Below are positions 1-4,474 of a stretch of 5,150 bases of DNA, piece by piece. This DNA is from Caulobacteraceae bacterium (GTDB lineage: Bacteria; Pseudomonadota; Alphaproteobacteria; Caulobacterales; Caulobacteraceae), in NCBI GenBank assembly GCA_025351125.1, contig JANXWN010000196.1:1-5150 (forward strand). Direction: 5' to 3'. Each line of letters opens with the position of its first letter. Positions within the stretch are counted from its first letter, which is position 1. The position numbers and the translations under genes are program-made. The notes below the pieces were generated by a model. That model was given only the letters and a program-made list of their open reading frames with translations, was not told the DNA's origin and searched no databases.

Positions 1-554
1 AAAGCTTGGCCGCCATGCTCGCCTGCCTGACGGAAGGCGCCGCCACCGCCGTGCTGCAGGATATTTGGACGCTGGCGGGGATTGAGCCGGTGGGCGGGCG
101 CTCGCCGGCCGAGATCGTGCATCGTCTGTCCGAACGCGCCGCCCTGGCCGAGGCGCCGCGCCTCACCGAAAATCAGGCCGAACTGATCACGCGTTTCCTC
201 GCCATCGCTGATACGCCAACTGCCGCGCTGCAGGCCGTGGCCCGGCTCGTCGGCGCTCCCAACCCCGCTTTGGAGGCCGCGCGCCATGCCTGGGCGCGTC
301 GGCTGGAGGCGCTGGTGGCGGCGGGGGTCCCCGCGGACCGGCTGCGGTTCTCGGCCGCGTTTGGTCGGGCGTTCGGCTATTACGACGGGGCCTTGTTCGA
401 AGTGCGTAGCGCCGCCCTTAGTGATGATCAACCCGTCGCCGCCGGCGGGCGTTACGACGGCCTGCCGACCCGTTTGGGAGCCGCGTTTTTAACCGGCGCC
501 GTGGGCTGCATGGTTCGCCCGGGCCGCGCGTGGAATGGTGGACGCGCGGCATGA
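1..554 (+). CDS. hisZ: HisZ, ATP phosphoribosyltransferase regulatory subunit (partial, C-terminal half)
   Basis: HisZ is a catalytically dead paralogue of histidyl-tRNA synthetase. It binds HisG and makes ATP phosphoribosyltransferase active and histidine-sensitive in the cytoplasm. The reading frame is open to the left edge (first full codon at 3), so 183 C-terminal residues are visible; the family is usually about 370-390 residues, so roughly half is missing. What identifies it is a class-II synthetase-like pair near the end: FGYYDGALFEV, matching the YYTG..FE motif of HisRS, then GGRYDGL followed by LG. The HisRS anticodon-binding domain is absent, since the protein stops about 25 residues after GGRYDGL, which fits HisZ and not HisS. 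The stop codon overlaps the hisG start (ATGA, 551-554), and that pairing strongly supports HisZ. The apparent TTG at 6 is only an internal codon. Confidence 0.9.
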   Translation, partial: SLAAMLACLTEGAATAVLQDIWTLAGIEPVGGRSPAEIVHRLSERAALAEAPRLTENQAELITRFLAIADTPTAALQAVARLVGAPNPALEAARHAWARRLEALVAAGVPADRLRFSAAFGRAFGYYDGALFEVRSAALSDDQPVAAGGRYDGLPTRLGAAFLTGAVGCMVRPGRAWNGGRAA

Positions 555-1525
555 CCGAACCGGTGATCATCGCTATTCCATCAAAGGGCCGCCTAAAAGA
601 ACAGGTGGAAGGCTGGCTGGCCGACTGCGGATTCTCTTTGCGCTCCGCCGGCGGCGTGCGCGGCTATTCGGCGACGCTTGACGGCTTTGACGACATTCAA
701 GTGCGCCTTGCCTCGGCGAGTGATATCGCCACCGGCCTGATTGAGGGTGAATTTCATCTGGGCGTTACCGGTGAAGACTTGCTGCGCGAGGCCGGCGAGG
801 CGATGGACGCCCGCGTGATGTTGCTCGCCGCGCTGGGATTTGGCCGCGCCGACCTGATCGTCGCGGCGCCCAAGAGCTGGATTGACGTCGACAGCATGAA
901 CGACGTCGACGACGTGGCGCATCTGTTTCTGGCCCGGACGGGCCGTCGGCTACGCGTGGCGACGAAATATTTGGCGCAAACCCGCGCATTTTTTGCGCAG
1001 CACGGCATAGCCGACTATCGCTTGGCCGAATCGGGCGGCGCGACGGAGGGTGCTCCCGCCGCCGGCGCGGCCGAGCTGGTCGTGGATATCACCACCACCG
1101 GCGCCACCCTCGCCGCCAACGGCCTAAAGATTTTGCGCGACGGGGTAATCTTGCGGAGCCAGGCCCAACTGGCCGCCGGATTGGCGGCGCCGTGGAACGA
1201 CGCGCGGCTCACGGTTTGCCGGCGCCTGCTGGCGGTGATCGAAGCGCGGGCGCGCGGTAGAACGATCGCCAGTCTGGTGTGGCCCGAGCAACAGGACCGC
1301 GCGGCCCGCGCGGCCGTCGCTGCCTTCATTTCGCCGGGCGAAGCAGCCCGCGCCAACGGCGTATTGGTCGCCCAAGCCGACTTATTCGTCGCCGCCGAGG
1401 CGCTCGCGAACGCCGCGGTCGGTCCGGTCAGCGTAACCCACCCCGCCTACGTGTTTGAGGCGCGCAGCGCCGCGGCGGAGCGGTTGGCGGCGGCCGTATC
1501 CGTTGAGCGTGCGGTCGGCGCGTGA
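551..1525 (+). CDS. hisG: HisG, ATP phosphoribosyltransferase catalytic subunit, with C-terminal extension
   Basis: HisG condenses ATP with PRPP to form phosphoribosyl-ATP, the first step of histidine synthesis. The 324-residue product shows the family signatures in order: IPSKGRLKE (9-17), VTGEDL (72-77), RRLRVATKY (132-140), GATEGAPAAG (163-172) and the PRPP-binding loop VVDITTTGATL (177-187). The core resembles alphaproteobacterial HisZ-dependent HisG, which is about 230 residues. Here an Ala-rich tail of about 80 residues follows residue 242. It could be a diverged HisG_C (ACT-like) domain or a clade-specific extension. The ATG at 551 is preferred over an in-frame GTG at 530: it gives the classic ATGA overlap with hisZ, has GGTGGA (537-542) 8 nt upstream, and starts just before the first conserved strand. 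Translation is probably coupled to hisZ. Identity is secure; the role of the tail is not. Confidence 0.95.
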   Translation: MTEPVIIAIPSKGRLKEQVEGWLADCGFSLRSAGGVRGYSATLDGFDDIQVRLASASDIATGLIEGEFHLGVTGEDLLREAGEAMDARVMLLAALGFGRADLIVAAPKSWIDVDSMNDVDDVAHLFLARTGRRLRVATKYLAQTRAFFAQHGIADYRLAESGGATEGAPAAGAAELVVDITTTGATLAANGLKILRDGVILRSQAQLAAGLAAPWNDARLTVCRRLLAVIEARARGRTIASLVWPEQQDRAARAAVAAFISPGEAARANGVLVAQADLFVAAEALANAAVGPVSVTHPAYVFEARSAAAERLAAAVSVERAVGA

Positions 1526-1531
1526 TAAAAT
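1503..1531 (+). promoter_or_regulatory. Sigma70-like promoter overlapping the hisG stop codon
   Basis: TTGAGC (1503-1508, 4 of 6 to TTGACA) and TAAAAT (1526-1531, 5 of 6 to TATAAT) are separated by exactly 17 bp. The -35 lies in the last hisG codons and the -10 starts directly after the TGA stop. Transcription would begin near 1537-1540 and read into the structured non-coding stretch that ends at the terminator at 1722. Position and spacing are seen directly; activity is inferred. Confidence 0.5.
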
Positions 1532-1575
1532 AGAGACGCCGCAAGAGCGTTCGGCGAACGGGCGCAACGTTTCTT

Positions 1576-1603
1576 GACAAAGGGAAAAATTTGTCGCTTT
1601 TTT
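1576..1603 (+). terminator. Weak hairpin followed by a T6 run, possible first terminator of hisZG
   Basis: GACAAA (1576-1581) and TTTGTC (1590-1595) form a 6-bp stem with an 8-nt loop. A GC dinucleotide and six Ts (1598-1603) follow. The stem is AT-rich, so it would be a weak terminator, and the strong one at 1685-1722 lies 80 bp further on. Its CAAAGGG (1578-1584) is repeated in the 5' arm of the strong terminator, so this segment may instead take part in alternative pairing. Confidence 0.3.
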
Positions 1604-1608
1604 GGGCT

Positions 1609-1666
1609 CCGAAACAGCAACCCGCCTTACAAGGTTGCGTTTCCGGCGTTTCGGGGAGGAAACGCC
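1609..1666 (+). other. Two adjacent hairpins with a mutually exclusive alternative fold
   Basis: Hairpin 1: GAAAC (1611-1615), bulged A1616 and GCAACC (1617-1622) pair with GGTTGC-GTTTC (1633-1643). This gives an 11-bp stem with a 10-nt loop, extendable by CC/GG at 1609-1610 and 1645-1646. Hairpin 2: GGCGTTTC (1645-1652) pairs perfectly with GAAACGCC (1659-1666) around a GGGGAG loop, followed by CTTTTCTT. Because GCGTTTCC (1637-1644) is nearly a copy of the hairpin 2 left arm, it can also pair perfectly with GGAAACGC (1658-1665), breaking both hairpins. The pairings are exact by inspection; any regulatory meaning is inferred. Confidence 0.5.
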
Positions 1667-1684
1667 CTTTTCTTCGGTCCGATG

Positions 1685-1722
1685 CAAAGGGTCGCCGCGC
1701 CAAGCGGCGGCCCTTTGTTTTT
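1685..1722 (+). terminator. Strong rho-independent terminator
   Basis: CAAAGGG (1685-1691) pairs with CCCTTTG (1711-1717). The inner part continues with one T-G wobble and then CGCCGC (1693-1698) against GCGGCG (1704-1709). This makes a 14-bp stem with a 5-nt GCCAA loop. Five Ts (1718-1722) follow immediately. It ends either the hisZG transcript or the candidate RNA starting near 1538, and it insulates the thioesterase gene that begins 26 bp downstream. Confidence 0.88.
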
Positions 1723-1743
1723 AGGCCTCGGCGCCGATATATC
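1715..1743 (+). promoter_or_regulatory. Possible promoter for a leaderless thioesterase transcript
   Basis: A weak TTGTTT (1715-1720) lies 17 bp before TATATC (1738-1743). The latter sits inside the perfect 8-bp palindrome GATATATC (1736-1743). Transcription from here would start at about 1749-1750, which is the ATG of the next gene. That gene has no visible Shine-Dalgarno. The -35 overlaps the terminator 3' arm and is poor (3 of 6), so this is only a suggestion. Confidence 0.25.
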
Positions 1744-1748
1744 GCTTC

Positions 1749-2192
1749 ATGACGATTGATCCCGCAATCCAAGCGGCCATGGCCTTGCGCATGGTGGATG
1801 ATACGCCGCAGGCCGTCGCGCTGGGGTTACGCCTGATTTCGTCATCCCCCGGTGACGCGGCTATGGCGGTTCCCTACCGCGCCGATCTGGTGGGCGATCC
1901 GTCGACGGGTATCCTTGCCGGCGGCGTGATTACCACCCTGCTGGATCACGTTTGCGGTCTGGCCGTGCTGACCGCCGTTGGGCGCGACCACGCCACGGCC
2001 ACGCTCGACCTGCGCATCGATTATATGCGCGCCGCCGCGCCGCATCGCGAAGTGATCGGACGCGCGCGGTGTTACAAGATCACGCGCTCGATCGCCTTTG
2101 TCCGCGCTGTCGCTTTCGAGGACGACGAGGCCGATCCGGTCGCCACGGCGCAAGGGGCCTTTGCCTTATCGAGCGCCGGGGGCGCGCCGTGA
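1749..2192 (+). CDS. PaaI-family hotdog thioesterase, first of a tandem pair
   Basis: A 147-residue single-domain hotdog protein of the PaaI/YbgC-like acyl-CoA thioesterase group, probably cytoplasmic. Such enzymes hydrolyse CoA thioesters of aromatic or acyl groups. The diagnostic helix reads AGGVITTLLDHVCG (57-70), followed by the hotdog strand TLDLRIDYMRAA (85-96). The acidic residue D66 is in the usual catalytic position, nine residues after the motif start. However, the family's HGG is AGG here, so the conserved His is replaced by Ala57. There is no Shine-Dalgarno before the ATG. Other in-frame ATGs at 1779 and 1791 exist, but the N-terminal helix looks natural with the first. The stop overlaps the next thioesterase start by GTGA, so the two are co-translated. 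The substrate cannot be told. Confidence 0.85.
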   Translation: MTIDPAIQAAMALRMVDDTPQAVALGLRLISSSPGDAAMAVPYRADLVGDPSTGILAGGVITTLLDHVCGLAVLTAVGRDHATATLDLRIDYMRAAAPHREVIGRARCYKITRSIAFVRAVAFEDDEADPVATAQGAFALSSAGGAP

Positions 2193-2605
2193 GCGACACC
2201 GAAGCCGAGCGCCTCGCCAGCCTGTTGCGCAGCCTGCCCTACGCCGGGTTTCTCGGCATGAGCATGGATTTGGCGGGTGACGAACTAACCGCCGTCCTAC
2301 CCTTCAAGCCGGCGCTTGTCGGCAACGTGATCCTTCCGGCCCTGCATGGCGGGGTTTTGGGGGCTTTCATGGAAATGACCGCCTTGATCCAGCTGGGCGT
2401 GCGTGAACCGGTGAGCCGACAACCGCGCACCATTGACGTGACCATCGAATACCTGCGCCCCGGTCGCGCCCTTACCACCTACGCGCGCGCCGACGTGCGC
2501 AAGGTCGGTCGCCGCATCGCCAATGTCCACGTCGAAGCTTGGCAAGAAACCCGCGCCTCGCCGGTCGCGGCGTTGCGAGGGCATTTTATGCTGAGCGGCG
2601 AATAG
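2189..2605 (+). CDS. PaaI-family hotdog thioesterase, second of a tandem pair
   Basis: A 138-residue hotdog protein paralogous in fold to the gene before it. The GTG start (2189) overlaps the upstream TGA as GTGA, giving translational coupling; the frame is open further upstream, but that stretch only shadows the first thioesterase. Helix motif HGGVLGAFMEMTA (53-65) keeps the His-Gly-Gly, while the usual catalytic Asp position is Glu62. Strand TIDVTIEYLRPG (81-92) and the C-terminal strand pattern RIANVHVEAWQE (109-120) are typical of the family. Hotdog thioesterases form active sites across subunit interfaces, so this protein and its neighbour, each altered at one conserved residue, could combine in one hetero-oligomer (inference). 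It ends 18 bp before the convergent nitroreductase gene. Substrate unknown; acyl- or aryl-CoA is the family expectation. Confidence 0.83.
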   Translation: MSDTEAERLASLLRSLPYAGFLGMSMDLAGDELTAVLPFKPALVGNVILPALHGGVLGAFMEMTALIQLGVREPVSRQPRTIDVTIEYLRPGRALTTYARADVRKVGRRIANVHVEAWQETRASPVAALRGHFMLSGE

Positions 2606-2623
2606 GGCTTCGGCTCCCCTCGC

Positions 2624-3292
2624 TCAAAATCCGTGAAACGTCGCGAAGGATTCCACCGGTTCGCGCTCCGACAGCAATCCATTGACGGGCGCCGTTTCGT
2701 CCGCATACCCCAGCGATATCCCGCAGACGATGTATTGATCGTCCGGCACATTCAAAACCCGCCGCGTCACCGACCAATAATTGTTCCAGGCTCCCTGGCC
2801 GCACGTGTCGAGCCCGCGCGCCTTGGCAGCCAGCATAATCGCCATGGCGAACATGCCGGTGTCGAAAAAACTCATCACGTCGAGGTCCTTGTCGATGGTC
2901 AAAATCAGACCAACCGGCGCATCAAAGAACTGATAGTTGCGCGCCCATTGCCGTTCGTTCGCCGCCGGGTCGCCCTTGGGAATGCCGAGTAAGCCATACA
3001 TCGCCTTGCCCAGCGTTCGCATCCGCGTGACGTAGGGCTCTTTGCGTTTACCCCAGCGTGGAAATTCGGCGTGGGTGTCGGCAGGCTCGGTGTGCCGGTA
3101 GGCGAGAACCTCGCGTACCAAGCGATCGCGAACCTCGCCGGCGACGACGTGGATTTTCCACGGTTGGATATTGGTGCCCGACGGAGCGCGCGCCGCGCTC
3201 TTCAAAATCTCCTCGATCACGACGCGGGGAACGGGTTGGGGCAAAAACGCCCGCACTGAACGGCGCGCGCGCAGCGCCTCGTCTACCAACAT
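2624..3292 (-). CDS. FMN-dependent nitroreductase-family oxidoreductase
   Basis: A 222-residue nitroreductase-fold protein, expected to be a homodimeric, cytoplasmic FMN enzyme that reduces nitro, quinone or enone groups with NAD(P)H. Visible signatures are the phosphate-binding RRSVRAF (10-16), APSGTNIQPWKIHVV (36-50), the central helix GMFAMAIMLAAKARGLDT (146-163) and the C-terminal GISLGYAD (191-198). An insertion around 64-115, rich in charged residues, resembles the nitrobenzoate-reductase (PnbA)-like branch. The start at 3292 is chosen because the family normally begins just before RRSVR, and it lies only 4 nt after the Rieske gene stop. A longer frame from 3367 would overlap the Rieske C-terminus and adds an Arg-rich, non-homologous tail. 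No strong Shine-Dalgarno is visible, so translation is probably coupled to the upstream gene. The substrate is unknown. Confidence 0.9.
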   Translation of the reverse strand: MLVDEALRARRSVRAFLPQPVPRVVIEEILKSAARAPSGTNIQPWKIHVVAGEVRDRLVREVLAYRHTEPADTHAEFPRWGKRKEPYVTRMRTLGKAMYGLLGIPKGDPAANERQWARNYQFFDAPVGLILTIDKDLDVMSFFDTGMFAMAIMLAAKARGLDTCGQGAWNNYWSVTRRVLNVPDDQYIVCGISLGYADETAPVNGLLSEREPVESFATFHGF

Positions 3293-3296
3293 GTCG

Positions 3297-4376
3297 TCAC
3301 GCCGCCGCCTTCGTCCCTTCGGCGTAAAACTGGCCGTACCACTGGCGAAACCGCAGGATCGGGCCATCGCCGTCGCAGATAATGGGTTTGGTCAGATAGC
3401 GCTGGTGATCCCAGATCACCTTGTCTTGATCGAGCTGACGACAAACCTCACGGACGAACCCGGCGGCGAACAGGGCCCCCGTGTCGGTCGATTGGGTCTT
3501 GGGTTGGGTGAAGCAAAATCTCACGCGCACCTCGTCCTTTTCCACCGGCGTCACCGCCGCCAGCAACAGGGTGTCGGCGACCCCGGTAAAGCGGGTGGCG
3601 CTCTGACCGGGACCAAATTGCGAGGCGGTGATTCGCGCCTCCACCCGGCCCATCGGCGTGTCGAGCCCGGCGTCGATGATCGATGTGCGGCGCGGTCCGT
3701 CCCAGATCATGTCCGACGTCGGGAAGGTCGCCGTGCCGTGCACGAACTTGAAGTGCGCCACATCGACCGCGTTTTCGGCCATGTTTTGCAGGCTACCGTA
3801 GACCGTCCATTCGAAGATTTGATAGTCGCCCCAATCAGGATCGACCGCTTCGGCGAAATGTTCCACGTCCCACTCGGGCGCGGCGCCGAGGGGATGATAC
3901 CAAAACCAAATCATCCGATTGGCCTCGGTCACCGGCCATTGTCGCTCGCACGGCGTGCGTAGGCGCGCGGGAATCGCTTCGGCATACGCAATATCGTGAA
4001 CGACGCCCGCGCCGTCATAGCGCCAAGCGTGGAACGGACACTCCAGTTCGTTGCCGGCGACCCGCCCGCCATGCCCCATGTGCGCGCCCAAGTGGCGGCA
4101 GTAGGCATCCAACATCCGCACCGCGCCGTCCTCGCCACGCCAGACGACCAAATCAGTGGCAAAATAACGCAGAGGCTTGACCGCGCCGACCTTTAGCTCG
4201 TCCGACAACAGGGCGGGATACCAGCCGTAGGGAAATGCAATATCGAGGTTACGCGCGGCGACAGACGCGCGGCCCGGGGCCGCGGCGGTGCGCCACGCCT
4301 TGCGTTGCTCGTCGTTCATATCGGCCAGGGCCGCCGAAACGGCGACGGGGGTGGCGAATGAAGCATCATCGGGCAT
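3297..4376 (-). CDS. Rieske non-haem iron oxygenase, KshA/DAF-36/Neverland-like
   Basis: A 359-residue oxygenase alpha subunit. The N-terminal Rieske [2Fe-2S] ligands are C93, H95, C113 and H116 (CRHLGAHMGHGG ... CPFH). The catalytic domain carries NMAENAVDVAHFKFVHG (198-214), with bridging D205 and iron ligands H208 and H213; D318 in QDKVIWDH is the likely third ligand. The C-terminal RQWYGQFY (344-351) and the IWxHxxY...KP pattern are shared with 3-ketosteroid 9-alpha-hydroxylase oxygenase (KshA) and the DAF-36/Neverland sterol 7-desaturases, so an O2-dependent hydroxylase or desaturase of a steroid-like or other alicyclic substrate is the best guess. Such enzymes need a ferredoxin-type reductase, and none is visible here. 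The ATG at 4376 has CAGGA 8 nt upstream; a later ATG at 4319 has none. Family call is strong, substrate is inference. Confidence 0.92.
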   Translation of the reverse strand: MPDDASFATPVAVSAALADMNDEQRKAWRTAAAPGRASVAARNLDIAFPYGWYPALLSDELKVGAVKPLRYFATDLVVWRGEDGAVRMLDAYCRHLGAHMGHGGRVAGNELECPFHAWRYDGAGVVHDIAYAEAIPARLRTPCERQWPVTEANRMIWFWYHPLGAAPEWDVEHFAEAVDPDWGDYQIFEWTVYGSLQNMAENAVDVAHFKFVHGTATFPTSDMIWDGPRRTSIIDAGLDTPMGRVEARITASQFGPGQSATRFTGVADTLLLAAVTPVEKDEVRVRFCFTQPKTQSTDTGALFAAGFVREVCRQLDQDKVIWDHQRYLTKPIICDGDGPILRFRQWYGQFYAEGTKAAA

Positions 4377-4384
4377 CGGAAAAA

Positions 4385-4389
4385 TCCTG
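4385..4389 (-). promoter_or_regulatory. Shine-Dalgarno of the Rieske oxygenase gene
   Basis: On the minus strand CAGGA lies 8 nt before the ATG at 4376. This supports that start over the in-frame ATG at 4319, whose upstream sequence has no purine-rich match. Confidence 0.6.
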
Positions 4390-4432
4390 CGCGGGGTCAG
4401 GGCCCCTGAAAATCACCGGCTGTTCTTTAGAT

Positions 4433-4455
4433 TCGCCGTCGTGCAGAGACGGTGA
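4433..4455 (-). other. Hairpin in the gap between the NMO-like and Rieske genes
   Basis: CCGTC (4436-4440) pairs with GACGG (4448-4452), extended outward by one wobble, one C-G and one T-A pair, with a 7-nt loop. It lies 20 nt after the NMO-like gene stop when read on the minus strand. There is no T run after it, so it is not a standard terminator. It may slow or trim the message, or be chance. The rest of this 98-bp gap holds the TCAGG/CCTGA palindrome near 4398-4410 and the Rieske gene Shine-Dalgarno; no clear promoter is seen. Confidence 0.35.
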
Positions 4456-4474
4456 CTGGGAGATCGAAAAGGCC

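Larger units (their letters stand above)
1538..1722 (+). ncRNA. Candidate structured small RNA or hisG 3' UTR, about 185 nt
   Basis: The 223 bp between hisG and the first thioesterase contain no convincing gene but much secondary structure. From the left there is a hairpin at 1537-1564 (CGCC/GGCG plus CGTTC/GAACG), an AT-rich hairpin at 1576-1595, an 11-13 bp hairpin at 1609-1646, an 8 bp hairpin at 1645-1666 and an intrinsic terminator ending at 1722. A promoter-like element at 1503-1531 would start a transcript near 1538. I do not recognise the RNA. It lacks the SRP RNA GGAA-loop signature and the 5'-3' closing stem of 6S RNA. Alternatives are a long 3' UTR of hisZG or a regulated leader for the downstream thioesterases. 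Boundaries are inferred from promoter and terminator. Confidence 0.4.

Noticed and set aside
530..550. GTG at 530 as the hisG start
   Set aside because: It would overlap hisZ by 25 bp with no better ribosome site. The ATG at 551 gives the usual 4-bp overlap, a GGTGGA 8 nt upstream and the normal N-terminus.
1574..1602. Perfect TTGACA at 1574-1579 as the -35 of a promoter
   Set aside because: The position 16-18 bp downstream is a T run with no TATAAT-like hexamer, so it does not make a convincing promoter. The TTGAGC/TAAAAT pair at 1503-1531 is better.
1538..1722. 6S RNA or SRP RNA
   Set aside because: The size would suit 6S RNA, but the 5' and 3' ends do not form a long closing stem with a central bubble; the 3' end is locked in an intrinsic terminator. 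The SRP signature loop and its conserved flanks are absent.
1574..1759. A 61-codon open frame through the hisG-thioesterase gap
   Set aside because: It runs through the hairpins and the strong terminator, starts with TTG without a Shine-Dalgarno at a proper distance, and the GGAGG at 1655-1659 is 22 nt from the internal ATG at 1682. A real message would be terminated inside it.
1952..2188. Upstream extension of the second thioesterase
   Set aside because: The translation is an Arg-rich shadow of the first thioesterase. Hotdog homology begins only after the GTG at 2189.
3293..3367. Longer N-terminus for the nitroreductase (start at 3367)
   Set aside because: It would overlap the Rieske gene by about 70 bp and adds an Arg-rich tail not expected in the family. 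The ATG at 3292 fits family length and operon spacing.
3171..3962. A 263-codon open frame on the + strand
   Set aside because: It lies entirely antisense to the Rieske oxygenase and nitroreductase genes. The product is Arg/His/Gly-rich with no family motifs, as expected of antisense shadows in GC-rich DNA.
4395..4412. TCAGG/CCTGA palindrome as a terminator
   Set aside because: The stem is only 5 bp with a 3-nt loop and has no T run on either strand.
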